Below are positions 11,183 through 26,450 of a stretch of DNA of 64,000 nt, in pieces. The notes beneath the pieces are model-generated. The model was given only the letters and a program-made list of their open reading frames with translations. It was not told the origin of the DNA and made no database searches. A program made the translations under genes and the position numbers. Every line of letters starts with the position of its first letter. Positions within the stretch are counted from its first letter, which is position 1. Source of the DNA: Cytidiella melzeri (Eukaryota > Basidiomycota > Agaricomycetes > Polyporales > Irpicaceae); contig JABYQR010000223.1 in NCBI GenBank assembly GCA_022592445.1, positions 1 through 64,000 of the forward strand, given 5' to 3'.

Positions 11183-11591
11183 AGCGGCTGGTATGTCAGC
11201 CTCTGCTGGGTTGCGGTCAGGAATAGAATGTTAGCCTCCGTGACTGGGGGTGGGTGGCTGGATGCATATCATGTGCCGTAACAAATGCTGTGGGTATGCC
11301 ACTCACAGTGGCCTTGGAGATTTGGCCTGTGGCCGTGAAATGAATTACATAGCAATAAACCACGCCGCCTGACACAGCGGGGCCATGGCCATGGCCTCAT
11401 CCAATGGCCGGGTCCGACGCCACATTAGACGCCGTTGTGCGTGTAAGCGCCGAAATTGGGAATGAACACTCTCAGGTCGATGTCGACCGTTCATTTTCGT
11501 CTGTAGCTCAGAGTGTTCAGGGGATTGGAACACGGTGGGTCAGAAAACACATTCTAATCTCGAGTCTGCGTATAGTTCCCGGGATTGTAAT
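11183..11591. other. Short intergenic stretch
   Basis: Lies between the 5' end of the single-pass membrane protein gene and the 3' end of AFG2. No gene, RNA motif or clear regulatory element recognised. Confidence 0.5.
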
Positions 11592-14579
<2,988 letters not shown>

Positions 14580-14974
14580 GGACAAGAGTCTGCAGCAGAC
14601 AATGAAATAAGTTCAGCTACATATCAAGGGTCATTTTTCCTACCGATATGTGCTCTGGTAAGTGCCCAGTCGTTAATAGAGCCTGACACGCCTCAATTTT
14701 CAGAGTCCAAGCTATCAGCGTATGTACGTTGTGCACATACCAAGTAGTTCTAACAAAACATGGGGCTTACAGAAGCAGAGACCGTGTAGTATCTGGATCA
14801 GTGCAAGTTCAATCAAGCCTTCTTCTACGAGCTCTTTGGTCGAAAACAATCGGAGATTCAACGATCCAGGGCGGCTGCGTGTGAATCGGCGCTACAAATA
14901 ACAGTATGAGTTCTGGAATCTGAACATCTTGCCACAGTCCATGCAACGACCACTCACACACCACACATGAACGA
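14580..14974. promoter_or_regulatory. Divergent promoter region between AFG2 and GPI16
   Basis: About 395 bases separate the predicted start codons of the two divergently transcribed genes. It must contain both 5' leaders and core promoters. I see no clean TATA box on either side, as expected of housekeeping genes. If AFG2 has an upstream exon, the region is smaller. Confidence 0.55.
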
Positions 14975-16927
14975 ATGTTTGCAGCACTGATATACTCCGT
15001 ATTGCTCCTCGGGACTCATGTTCTCTCGGGTCAGGCGCAAGAGCTCTTCCAGGAACAATTGACGTTGCGGCCACATCGCGATGGCACAGTCCTCGGCCAT
15101 TTTGCCTTCACGACGCTGTTGAAAGATGCGAGCCCTCGTGCGCCAGAAACTACGGACAGTGAGGACTATTGTGCGTACCATTGCTCCTATGCGGGATATT
15201 CTGTAACAAATTCTCATAGCGCAGCACTACACAATCTTTCCTCTGGCTTTGGGTCAGGTTCTTCGTGAATACGCCGTAACAGAACTGCACTTGACTCTTA
15301 ATGCCGGCAAGTGGAACTACGAAAGCTGGGGTTACCCGGAGGAAGATGGGGTCGGGACTGGTGCAGAGCTGTGGGCATGGATGGCAGAGGGGACGAAGGC
15401 GAGGTGCGGTAACACAACAAGCTCAGCTTGCGCAGAACCTCATGAACGTTTAGTGTGGATGAGAGGTGGCGCGGTCTACGAAGCAACTTGGCTGGACTGT
15501 TCTGCGCCTCCTTAGGGTCGATGGACGAGCAGCGCACCACGTCGCCGGTACTCACATTCCGGCCTGAAGGTGACTTACCAAGTTCATCGTCAGAATACCA
15601 GCTACGACATGGAACTTTGCCGTCGGAAAACGTGTGTACTGAAAACCTGACTCCTTTCCTAAAGCTGCTTCCATGCAAGGCGCTTTCTGGTATTGCGAGT
15701 CTCTTGAATCCGCATCGGTTGTTCGACGCCGACTGGCACGGCATGGGTGTTCATGTCCGGTACGTGGAGGGAGTGGGCATTGAAGTCCGCCTTAGTTTCC
15801 AGGGAGTCTTCAACCCAGTTCGATATGCCGCCGATAGGAGACGAGGTATGGCCACAGAGTCTCCCGAACCTTCTACCAAGTATGCTCATCATCACCTTTT
15901 GATCGGTAGATTGGTCCCTCCAGACACTTTTCAACCGTACCATTGACAAGGCATGTCCAGTGGCTAGCCGCAGCGAGATATTGGTGGTTTCTCTGCCCGA
16001 AAGTCCTGCCAATCTTGCTCCGCCGCATCACAAAAGAGGCGAGTTTGCATCGTACGATGTGAACACCAGTGAGTATACAATTTCGCACCTGTACTTTTTC
16101 GGCTAACTTCCTGGCTGTGCGGTCAGTCAGCAAACCTCTCGACGTCGCAATGTCTTGGCCAGAAGAAGCTAGTTTCGAATATCGTGAGTGGTAAATTGAA
16201 GTACAAATCACATCCTCTAATTTGGCAAACAGCAATTTCCATCAGTATGCCACCACTGACTCCTGTGTCTGTACGCCGAAGCTTGACAGGAGCAGAGCAG
16301 TCTCATGGCCAACTATCCACTGTCATCGTAAATCATTTAGATACGCAGATTAGAGCTACCTACCTTGAGACGATGCCTTGGCTTCTACAATTTCATCTGC
16401 ACTCGATTCGAGTCACATGGGACAACATCCCGCGCGGTATGTGTTATGGCTACTATGCGATGTGTCAATACCTCTCAATTTGCGCGTCTTCGACAGATGA
16501 CCTCGTGTCCATTGTTTCGTACATCCCGCCTGTCCCACATTCTCGACCAACACTACTTCAAGCGGTGCTTGTTCTACCTCCAAACGGCACGATGCATCTC
16601 ACGATGGACGTTACGAAGCCGTTCTTGCGATATACGGAACACCCTCCCGATGCTCAACGAGGATGGGACCTACCGCCGGCCGTTCTGAGACCCCTCGTCG
16701 CCGACAGTCAACCCGTACAGGACCCTACGTCAGGCTCGACCTCGGTGAAACGCTTCCATCGAATATATACACCGATTCTACTTGTGGATCTAGCGACCCC
16801 CGACTTCAGCATGCCTTACAACGTCATTATCATGAGCTGTACGCTCATTGCGCTCATATTTGGGAGCGTATTCAACCTTCTGACACGGAAATTCGTTGTT
16901 ACCGCAATGCCTCTAAAATCCACCTAG
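14975..16927 (+). CDS. GPI16: GPI transamidase subunit Gpi16/PIG-T
   Basis: ER-membrane subunit of the GPI transamidase, which attaches GPI anchors to proteins; PIG-T is disulfide-linked to the catalytic Gpi8. Exons: 14975-15170, 15220-15403, 15454-15845, 15910-16068, 16127-16183, 16233-16436, 16497-16927; about 540 aa. A signal peptide (about 1-19, LIYSVLLLG) is followed by the family blocks LRPHRDGTVLGHFAFTT, HYTIFPLALGQVL and LHLTLNAGKWNYESWG. GLFCASL contains a Cys in the region of the Gpi8 disulfide. The C-terminal half has PVSVRRSLTG, TVPW-like ETMPW, TPDFSMPYNVI, and a final membrane helix (about 510-530) with a short cytosolic tail. Exon 1 could end at 15158 instead. Divergent from AFG2. 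Confidence 0.93.
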
Positions 16928-17646
16928 TAGGCATTCTGTTTTTATTTGTACTTTGCTGAGTTTCCTCGTAATATTCGTTTGCTGTGCAATACATTACTTT
17001 GGGAGGTAGTACACACTCTGCTCTGTCTGATCCATTTGTTGAGCTTACATTTCCCCGAGCATTAGTGCGCCAGCAAATAGCCAGCAATTACAAGTCCAAT
17101 AATGCACGTGAGTCGGCAGCTTCCCCAGCTCACTGTGCTAAGTGCTTTCCGTCAGCCCATTGTAAGCACCGTCACCCTCAATGACGTGAGCACCATACGT
17201 CTACGTTGGTGAACAGCTGATACATCCGGTTGTAGGGCCCTTTTACGAGATTCTTTACAGCAATTCGAGGACAGGATAGGTTCGCCTAATGCTCACCGTG
17301 CCATTTGGACGTAAGCACCATTGAAAATTTGCCCACGGTTTTCGATTCGGTCAAGGACTTCTCCACCCGGGCCAGCAGTCCGGGCTTGGTACGCCAGAGT
17401 CTGCAATGCAATGTCCTCCGATTCGGAGTCCTACAAAATGGTGAGTTGCATAAAAGGTTGTTAATCTGTGTTCTTGGTCAGCAGCTGCGAGAATCGCCAG
17501 CTTGAGTAATTTACGCGACTAGGACACGACAAAGATAACATCCACATTATACTTGATGACGCAGGTATACCATTTGTGCAATACCCTCTCACTATATAAT
17601 CTCCAGTATACTCAGGCTCTCCTCCCCTCTCATCACATCTCGCAAC
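16928..17646. other. Intergenic with P450 promoter
   Basis: No gene supported. Holds the 3' flank of GPI16 and the promoter of the P450 gene, including the TATA element listed separately. Confidence 0.5.
17593..17599 (+). promoter_or_regulatory. TATA box of the P450 gene
   Basis: TATATAA about 48 bases before the P450 start codon, inside a pyrimidine-rich stretch (CCTCTCACTATATAATCTCC). Spacing fits a TATA-type, probably regulated promoter with a short leader. Confidence 0.55.
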
Positions 17647-19994
17647 ATGGATTCACCGATCGTACTCGTTGGAGTATCGAGTTTCGTAAGTCCTGCGTAG
17701 ACTCAACATATGAAAGTCCTGTCTGCCCTCTAATTCTTGTTTTCTTGGGTAGGCAACGTATCTTCTCTACCACTACATCGAACCCACTCACCCAGTTGCA
17801 CATCTTGCCCTTCTCGGCCTCGTCCCCGGTATCCTCGTCGGTTATGTCGCTCCAGCCACCAGTACTCTCCCATATCTTCTAGCATACTCGCAGTACTGGT
17901 ATTTGATCTCTCTCTTTACGGTATTCTACCGCCTCTCCCCATTCCATCCCCTTGCTTCGTACCCGGGACCACTGCCTGCAAAGATCTCCAAGCTATGGGC
18001 GGCGTATATCACGCTTCGAGAAGGAAACTTGCATCATGTTATGCGAGCACTGCATGCAGAGCACGGTGAAGTCGTTCGTGTCGGTGGGCAGTGTTCATCA
18101 TCGTTCCCTCCTGCGCGGCATCTGACGGGTACCTTACCTTAGGTCCAAACGAATTATCTTTTTCGACCGTAGACGCCGTAGAGCCTATTCTTACCGCCAA
18201 ACAGTTTCCTAAAGGACCGTGTACGTGTTCTTACTCTCTTAGCCCCACTTTTTTTTTGCTTAAAAACAATCAAACCTAGATTATAATATTCGTCACCAGG
18301 GACATCTCATCCCGCTCGATGGGTACCGCGATTTCACGAACCACGGCGTGAGGCGGAAGCCGTGGATGAGAGCGATGAACCACAATGCGTTGAAAGAGTA
18401 CGAGGGGGATGTGAAGGCCAAGGTGACAGCCCTGGTGGACGCTTTGGAGGTTAGAGCGAGGAGGGGGGAAGGTGTCGATATATCGAAATGGATGAGCTAT
18501 TTTGCGTGCGTTAATCCCGAAGATGCTTTATGCGCGTTTGCTGGGTCCTTTATTGATTTTTTTTTTTGATTTTTTTTCCTGTGGTTCAAGGTTCGATTTT
18601 ATGGGCAGCATGATGTATGTGTGGCATGTATTGCAAGGGAAACTGATGAGCACTGACGTTGGAATTGTTTTTTCTTTCTTTCGTGGTGGTGTAGATTCAA
18701 TCAGGACTTTGGATTGTTGAAGGCAGGGAAAGACGTTGACGGGTTCTGGCATACAGTCGAGGAGGGTGTGGTGTACGCATGCAAAATCTTTTTTGGGACT
18801 CACACATTTTCGATGTTACATACTGATTGTTCTTTACAGCACGACGGGGTGGTTGGCACACATTACTTGGATACTGCCGATTCTGAACGCTGTTCCCGGG
18901 GTTGACAAGAATCTGAAGAAGCTCGTGCGATTCGGTCAGAAGCTCGCTCAGACCAGAGTTCGAGCGGGCTCTAAGCGAAAAGATCTGTTCTATTATCTGG
19001 TACACTTTTTGGCCTTGTTGCTGTTTTTGACAATGAGATGACTGACAATATGTTTTTTCTTTGCAGATGGGTGAAGATGAGCCGTCGAGGAAAGAGAAAG
19101 CGTCGATCGAGTCGCTCACGGCGGATGGAATGATGGGTGCGTTTGCTAGTATGCCATCTACCGTCTACTAAGCTTGAGTCTTCTGATGTTGTTTATACTG
19201 GCAGCGGTTATAGCGGGCTCGGACACAACAGCCACCGCTCTTTCTCACCTGTGGTACTTCCTCGTCAAACATCCGGAATGCTATAAAACATTGAGGGCCG
19301 AGATCTTGGCGGAGAACGAGGGGGATTTTACTAGACAGGCCAACATGCCCTACCTGAACGCGTGCATGTAAGCTGACCTGTCAAGTATTGAAATGTCACG
19401 ATGCTAACCACCGCACAGTAACGAAGCTTTGAGGCTGTATCCGCCTATCATCAGTGGTCTACAACGGCGCGTCGAGACTGGCTCTGGAGGGAAGATCGTC
19501 ACAACCCAGTGAGCCTTGTTGACCCCTCTGGTATTCTCCCGTAGGAGGGTGACTTACATATATCTCACTTTTCCAGTTTCGTGCCAGAAGAAACACAGCT
19601 TCCCGTGCACGTATTCACCCTTCACCGCTCCTGCGAAAACTTCTCTCCTCTCCCTGACACGTTCTGGCCCGATCGATGGCTCACCGGACAGACGTCGTAT
19701 ACTTTACCCACTGGGCAAGTTATCCCAGCGTCGGAGGTCAAGACGGACAAGAGGGCGTTCATCCCGTTTAGTGTTGGGCCGCAGAATTGCGCTGGGAAGG
19801 GTATGGCAGCTGTGGAGATGCGTGCGGTGACTGAGGCGGTGGTGAGGCGATTTGAGAGTATGTACGCTGCGGAGGGAGAGGGCGATTTGACTTTTGGGAG
19901 GTGGGAGAAGACAGTGCGAGATGTGTATGTCCAGTACAGGGGGCCGTTGGTGGTGAGGCTGCAGCCGGCACCAGACGTGTCCTCTCGAGACTGA
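17647..19994 (+). CDS. Cytochrome P450 monooxygenase
   Basis: Haem-thiolate monooxygenase of the ER, substrate unknown. Exons: 17647-17685, 17753-18083, 18143-18220, 18280-18505, 18591-18614, 18695-18772, 18840-18999, 19067-19136, 19205-19367, 19419-19508, 19577-19994; about 558 aa. The N-terminus has two or three hydrophobic segments before the YPGPLPAK hinge. The I-helix oxygen-binding motif is AGSDTT (339-344), the K-helix ExxR is EALR (392-395), the PERF-like block is WPDRW (450-454), and the haem loop is FSVGPQNCAG (484-493) with Cys491 as ligand. All catalytic motifs are intact, so the enzyme should be functional. Exon 5 is only 24 nt. The extended hydrophobic N-terminus recalls the CYP67/CYP5037-type basidiomycete P450s, but I cannot assign a subfamily. 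No secondary-metabolite core gene lies nearby. Confidence 0.95.
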
Positions 19995-21541
19995 GTGCTG
20001 AGCGTTGGTTAGTCGTGCACGTTATGAGAATTAGCGGTGTCTGTCCTCGGTTATGCTTTGAACACATCCCGAATTATGACATTATTTTGCAAGGACTGGG
20101 ATAAGCAGTCAGTTCTGAGTCAGATGTCCGAGTTCTGTGATGGTGTGAGGAGCATGGGTCTTAGCTTGTTCACACACAATATGGCATCACATCTAAGGAA
20201 CCACTGCATAGCTGCCCCCCTCCTCTGAGCTAGGAATGTACATACATATACCTTTTGAGTGCTATGTTTGCTGTAGCAAATTGTGCTTGGGGTAAAGCTC
20301 TAAAGGGGTCGACTCGATTTGTTATGAGCGTTATCTTGTGGCTTGTATACATGTAGGTACCATAGAGGCTGCGTTATACTGCTGGTAGAACTGTGGAAGT
20401 AAAGTGTTACACTGTAACAAAACAATATGAAACCAAATTCTAAATTCGGTATGCACCAAAGGTTGTGGCGCATATGCGTTACAGCTTGTTATAAATGCGT
20501 TACAGCTTGTTACTCGAACTGAAACTTCAATATTTGCTAGATTATTACACTCGCGCGTACTATGTTGTCTGTCACCGGCCACCCTCGAGAGCTTACAGCA
20601 GTTTGATAATTTTGGAATGATTCACTATGCCTCAAAAAGCTTAGTCCAGCAGACGAGACGAGACGACGTTATCGAAAGGGAGACAAACTCGGAGATATGA
20701 TATTGCAGCGCACTGATGGAGGCGTAAGTCATACATTCTTGTTCTCAACCGAGTCGGCTGCTATAATTACTGGTAGTCATTTCTCCAAGGGCCAAATGCT
20801 GCTGTACTCACTTGTATACATTGTGGTTATGCATCCGCCAGTGCCTGATGATCTTGGGGGCAATTAGCCTCCGAGTCGGTGCCTGTACTGCTTGTTTCGT
20901 TTCGGTCTGTTGTGTTTTGAATCTTGCTTTGAACGCTCGTCTGTCGCTAACATAACCAAGTTCTGCCTGGCCTGTCTTTGTGTTTGTCGATGCTGCCACC
21001 GTCAGTTCGTGGTTGTGACGTCCATGTCGTGAAACTGTAGCCTTGAAGCATTGTTGGGTGGGCAGACTGTGGTGATGTCCTTCAGATCCTCATCAACAGT
21101 ACCTGATATCATGATATAGCACGGATTTACGCGGACCAAGTTGCTTCACCGCCTTCCGCTTATAAGAGAGGTGTGTCGCAGCTCCTGCGACACTTTGGAC
21201 CCCCCTCGTAGTTCTCATCCCCTGGGTAAGTCTCTTCCACTACCCATCTCGCCCTCGTCGACGTCGGGCTGCCAGCGGCTGCCCAATGGTTCCGAGTCGT
21301 ACTCAGCTCCCGCTCCTTCAATTTCTCTAAGACAGTACGCGGGTTTCATCAGTTCGGTCAATCAACGGCGAGTTGAACCAACTCAGGCTGGCGATCGTCC
21401 CTTATCAAATGTGCTAGGCTCGATGACCAGCCGTTCAGGTCCCAAAAGCGTCTTGGGGGGCGGCGGGTCGACGTATATGTAGTCCGCATGTATCTTGGTT
21501 CAAATTCGCTGACCGTCCGTCTTCTGTTCTTGGTAGCCGGG
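19995..21541. other. Intergenic
   Basis: No recognisable gene in 1.5 kb. A 21-bp direct repeat (20474-20514) is listed separately. The last 60 bases before 21542 are open in frame with the next gene (Met at 21488) and could extend its N-terminus by 18 residues. Confidence 0.45.
20474..20514. repeat. 21-bp tandem direct repeat
   Basis: Two adjacent copies of ATGCGTTACAGCTTGTTA plus three bases, period 21, in intergenic DNA. Recent local duplication; no function seen. Confidence 0.85.
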
Positions 21542-23066
21542 ATGTCGATTCTAATACCTCCCATCCCTTACCCTCTCACTCTCCCTCAAGTAGTGCAGGC
21601 ACTCCAAGATATAAGAACAACCAGGTACATGGGCGGTGAGCTAACCAGTTCTGTTTCTTTTCCTGGCTAGAGGATAGATACTGAAATTTGTGCTAGTTGT
21701 TGGCTTGGTCTTGCTCATGTATGACCATGCCTTGACGTTTGGCGACGAAGTCAGCCTCGTGTGGGCTGCACCGCGTTCATTTGCAAAGTATGCGTATCTG
21801 TTCAACCGCTACATGGTCTTGGTATGTCTTTTGGCGATCGCACATGGTAAGCAAAAAACCCTGCTGAAGGGCCGGTTGAGTCCCGAGTCGTGGTGATGGC
21901 TGACTCGGAAGGTACTATGCTTGCTCAGAAATGTGTGGCTTTGTTGGTGACGTATATAGCGATCTTGTGAGTTTCGTGTTTTTTTGACGTTTATCCCCTG
22001 AGAGCTAACGGTTTTGATATCCGTCAGAGGTAAGCTGCAGCAGCTGTCGATCGTCCTCGAGATACTCACTCTCATTCCGTACGCGTCAAGCTGTCGGAAG
22101 TTTCTTTTCGTCGTTTCAATCCTCAGCCTTCTCTCAATCGCTATCGGCAATGTTCTCGTCCTCCTTCGCGTTGTGTTACTGTGGGATCACAGACCGGTAC
22201 GCTCACCTGCACCTCTCTTGGCTACACTCGACGGCTGACAGATCTTGTAGACCATCTTTCGACTTTTGGCTGGCGGCTTCCTCGTCAGCTTCTCGGTCCA
22301 AGCAACCTTGATGGTGATATCGCTCCTCGAAATGTTTTGTATGTTGTCCCCTTCTTTCGGCGTTAGTCGCCGAGTGCTGAATACCATCATGGCAGCTGGT
22401 TTATACTGGGTGTCAACACCGATCAACATGTGCATCACCACGTTCACGCCTAGAAAGTTTATTGGCGTGTGGGCTTCACCTGTAAGCAAACATCCGTTGT
22501 ACGATAGTCACTCTGCATCGATTGATTGTCATTCAGATGCTGTTCGAAGTACTTGTGCTATTCTCAACCATCTTGAACGCACTTGACAGACCGCATCAAG
22601 CACATACTCGCGTAGCAGACTCTCTCTATCGCGACGGCATAACGTACTTTTGTGTAAGCGTTGATCCGTGGCTGAAGTCCTCGAGTTGCCTTTTGATCTC
22701 ACTTTGAAAAAAGGCTGTTGCATTCTGCCGCACTCTGAACCTGATATTCGCAACCATTGGCAGACCATCAACATCCATGCTCATGGTCTTGTGAGTAGAA
22801 GAACCACCATCATGACAATGTCGTACCGACCGACCGATCTGACGGCCCTCTTTGATAGCTTCACGTGGTCCGCCACTACTACTGTTTTGAGTCGCTCCTT
22901 GCTGAATATACGCAAGCAAGAGATGCACTCGGACGAGTACACGCCTAGCGGCCGATCGTCCCCGTTCAACTCGTTGAGTGCGCGTACTACGGAGCCCGCT
23001 GGTGTTGACCACGAGACTCCTGCGGCATGGGTGCATCTGGCGACCATGCGCACGCTGTCGCGATGA
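21542..23066 (+). CDS. DUF6533 multi-pass membrane protein
   Basis: Member of a large agaricomycete family of membrane proteins of unknown function with a DUF6533 N-terminus. Exons: 21542-21635, 21697-21821, 21929-21966, 22028-22196, 22251-22481, 22537-22653, 22714-22790, 22859-23066; about 352 aa with some seven membrane segments. The signature RTTRYMGVVGLVLLMYDH..LTFGDE is rebuilt only when intron 1 ends at 21696; the nearer acceptor sites bring in a stop. Typical later blocks are NVLVLLRVVLLWDHRP, VWASPMLFEVLVLF and NALDRPHQ. The tail after residue 300 is Ser/Thr-rich and soluble. Start at 21542 chosen because family members begin just before the LTLPQVV..LQD helix. Confidence 0.85.
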
Positions 23067-23655
23067 CCGAATGTAATTTTGCATACAACGTAGCTAGCAC
23101 ACTGGCCCTCTGCTACAAATGTAATGATATACTTCTTATAGTACCAGCAGCATTGCGAACAGCGCCTCGAGCCTCTTTCTCAACGCAAGTATATATGACT
23201 TTATAAGGACATGAAACGATAAAACGCTGAGAGCGGTGTTTTTTCTGACGCCTGGCCTCGAAACAAGTGGCTGCGCACGCATCGCAAATGATGCGTATGA
23301 GAGAAGCCGCTCCTCTGCATTCATGTTCCGATATCAAACGTTTGAAACACCCTCGAGAATTAATGTCAAAGAAAGCCAGAGCGGACCATCCCTCTCCCTT
23401 CTCCTCCTTCCTCCTCTCCTTCCTCTGGGCTGGGACCCTCTTCGTTTTCTTCTTCTCTCCTCTACCAACTCCCTTTTTTTTGTTCTCTTCTCCCCCTGCG
23501 CTGGTCGCTCGCTCGTCCTCCCTCCCTCTCTCTCTCTCTCTCTCTTTGCGAAGCTTCCGGAGAGCCCAAACCCCATACTTTTTTGTTTTCAACTGAAGAA
23601 AGCAAAGACAAACACCTACCCACCCACCCCCACCCATATCATTGCAGGCCCTTCG
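23067..23655. other. Intergenic, strongly pyrimidine-rich before the GPCR gene
   Basis: From about 23390 to 23580 the plus strand is dominated by C and T (including a (CT) run near 23527-23546), then an A/C-rich leader runs to the GPCR start. Such long CT blocks are common just upstream of transcription starts in fungal genes. No separate gene; open frames here arise from the low complexity. Confidence 0.55.
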
Positions 23656-24827
23656 ATGTCGAATTTTACGGTCCTACTACCAAACGGGAATGAGTTTTCG
23701 CTGGAGACGGAATTGACGGAGAGCCAAGCGGCGAGTGTACTTGTGCGTGTCGAAATGTGTCCTTGTTGTTTTCCCACCATTCTTCCATTCTTCTCGATCG
23801 GCATTTGCGAAAAGCCTTTTTTGATTTTGATTTGATTTGTTGTCAACAAACTCATCTTTGCTTTGTTTCGTTCCCCAAATATAGCTTCTGGTCATCACGT
23901 CGTCCATCTCGGCGTTAGCAGTGTTGTCGCTTTTCGCAGTACTCGCGGTACGCACAGACTATTGTTCCTTCTTACTTCTTCCGCTCATGGAAAACATTCT
24001 TCAATATAGATCTCGGCATGGAACACTCGCAAAGTAGACAACCCGAACCTGTTCGTGCGTAGCCACGCCGTGGCCTACCTGGTTTGTCTCTTGTTATGTG
24101 ACCTGCTGCAAGGTATGTGTGTGTGTGTGTGTGTTCCAGGCGGAGTCCCAGTGAAGCAGTATTTTTTTTGCACCGAGGTGGCTAAAATTGCTTGAGAACA
24201 GCTATCGGGTCTATCATGAACGCGGAGTGGTATTTGCAACGGGCTGTGACGTTTCAGCCGTTTTGCGAGGCTCAAGGTGCGTACGCCAGTCAAGTAGTAT
24301 AAGCCAGCCAGAGATCTCAACCAAAATTCTGACTTGGAACTACTCTCCAAAGGTGCCATTAAGCATCTGGCGGACGTCGGTCTTGCCATGTGGTACGTAT
24401 ACCATTTTTTTTTCTGTTTCTTGATTTTGCTGTTTGTTGATGTGATTGATGTGTGTTTGTTTCCATAGGTCTCTCGTGAGTACTTGCCATTCAAAAGCAC
24501 GAATTTGGGTTGAGAAAAATTTGGGGGCTGAACGACGGGGACAGACCATTGCTTTGCATACGTTCTGGTTGCTCTTCCTTCGCTTGCAGGTACCAAAGCT
24601 CACGATGGTCATGTCGCTCATTGCAATCTGGGCAGCTATCGCCACGCTGGTTATCTCGGGACCTGCTTCTCTAGACATTCAGAAAGACGGCCCGTTCTGT
24701 AAGTCGTCAGCTCATCATGGTAACCGCCCCACACACATATGCTCACTATGCTTTTCAGACGCAATCTCGGGGTACTGGTGCTGGATTTCTGACCAGTATC
24801 CGATTTCCCGTATCACGTCCGTATCTC

Positions 24828-24876
<49 letters not shown>

Positions 24877-26340
24877 GAATATTTGGATTCTGACATGCGG
24901 CGTTTCTTCCTTTTTGGAACAGTCTCGACTACATGTTTGTGAGTGGTTTTTCCAGCCAGAAGAAAAAAACCAGGCGAGTTGCTGCTAATGTGAAAAAAAA
25001 ATGCAGATGTTCGTATCGGCGCTCCTGTCGTTCGTGCTTTACTCGTTGGTGTACCTCAAGATTCGCGGGAATATCATCGTCGCCGGCTCACGAATGCGCA
25101 TCCGCTTCAGACGGAGCACGGACGTTATCAATGGGTTGGCGGCGGATGGTCAGATTGTCGATACTGCGAAGATGATGTTGATGTGAGTTGCACGACACGA
25201 TTACTTTTCGGACGCACTACTAAGCGAACGTTTTGGTTTAGCTACCCGGTATGTCGAGAGACTGGAAGAGTTGTTCCCCAAGATGCTCATAGTATACCAG
25301 GTCGCGTATACTGTCATTATTTTGCCCATTGCAGTTGTGCGGTTCATGGCTTGGAACGGTCAAGACGTCTCTTTCGAGGCTACGATATTCACGTAAGCTC
25401 TGCTTGTTGTTCTTCCCACTCCTGGTTTCTTACATCTTGACTTCTAGTGATACGGTCTATCTGTTGTCTGGTAATTGGCCACTGTATCTTTCGAAGAGAG
25501 GCTCTCAACTGACACACCCGCGTAGGCACCGTGAACGTTGTCTTGTTCTTTTCGACCCGCCGCGTTCTCCCCCGCCACAGCGTCATCACGAGACAGTTCA
25601 ATCCCAACTCCCAAAACGGCACCGCTTCTTCCTCGCTTTTCCACCAGTCCAACACAACGGACGTGGAGAAACAGTCCGACCACAGCACGGTTGGCGAGAA
25701 CATCGTCATGTTCCAAACCGTAAAAAGCCCCGACGCGTATCCTGACCGGTTCGACGACGACATCTTCGTACCCGTCTCTCTCGGGAGCGACCCATACTCA
25801 AAGCCACAAAATCACGACGCATACCCAGAATACCCTGTTCACCAGACATATTCAATGTACCCCATCCACCAGGCGCACCCCTCACAAGAATCGTTCCTGG
25901 CTCAGCAGACAAACCCATCCCAACATTCCAACGTCGACGACACGTCCACTTACCACCACTCGGAACACAGCCACAGGCGGTCAGAGTTCTCGGAGAGAGG
26001 AGACGACAGTGACGGAGACTATTACAACGTCTTGGATGACTATCGCGCTTCTATGCAGCACCCAGCATCCGCGGTTGCCTCTCCTTCCACACCTTCACGC
26101 ATACGCCCGCTCATCGTCGTCAAGAAGCATTTGACGCTTGAACCGCTGAGCAGCGGTGCTCGACGCTCGTTCTCGGACCACGAGACTACGAGGGGCTCAG
26201 GCTCGCTTCGAGCTGAGTATCCGCCTAGTGCTTTGAGCCCGATGCGGTACCCTCAGAGCCCGTTGCAGACTGCACCGGTCAAGATGGGTCTCAGAGACAG
26301 TGTCCCTGAGTTCGTCCCTACTAGCCCTATTTCTCGATGA
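23656..26340 (+). CDS. Git3/Gpr1-like G-protein-coupled receptor
   Basis: Seven-helix plasma-membrane receptor of the fungal carbon-sensing/cAMP-receptor-like type; the ligand is unknown. Exons: 23656-23742, 23885-23947, 24010-24112, 24202-24276, 24353-24392, 24469-24475, 24545-24698, 24759-24816, 24923-24938, 25007-25182, 25242-25248, 25301-25392, 25448-25470, 25526-26340; about 571 aa. Helix 1 is LLLVITSSISALAVLSLF, helix 2 AYLVCLLLCDLLQA, then FCEAQGAIKHLADVGLAMW, HTFWLLFLRL, GYWCWIS, MFVSALLSFVLYSLVYLKIRG, VAYTVIILPIAVVRF and TVNVVLFFSTRRVLP. The large third loop and the roughly 270-residue soluble tail, rich in Ser, Pro, His and Tyr, fit G-protein coupling and phosphoregulation. Two exons are only 7 nt; without them the frame breaks inside helices 3 and 6. 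Introns carry (TG) and (CT) repeats. Confidence 0.88.
24832..24872. repeat. (CT)n microsatellite in a GPCR intron
   Basis: About 20 CT units within the intron between exons 8 and 9 of the GPCR gene, upstream of a 16-nt exon. It supplies an unusually long pyrimidine tract but lies some 50 bases before the acceptor. Confidence 0.9.
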
Positions 26341-26416
26341 TGAGGGGTGGTGGTGGTGGTGCATGCAGACTTTTATCTTGAATATGAATATTTGTAGAAC
26401 CCCATTTTCGAGCTTC

Positions 26417-26450
<34 letters not shown>

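Noticed and set aside
23236..23835. 199-codon frame covering the pyrimidine-rich block before the GPCR
   Set aside because: It arises from CT low complexity and runs into the GPCR start by chance; the receptor's own Met at 23656 begins the conserved product.
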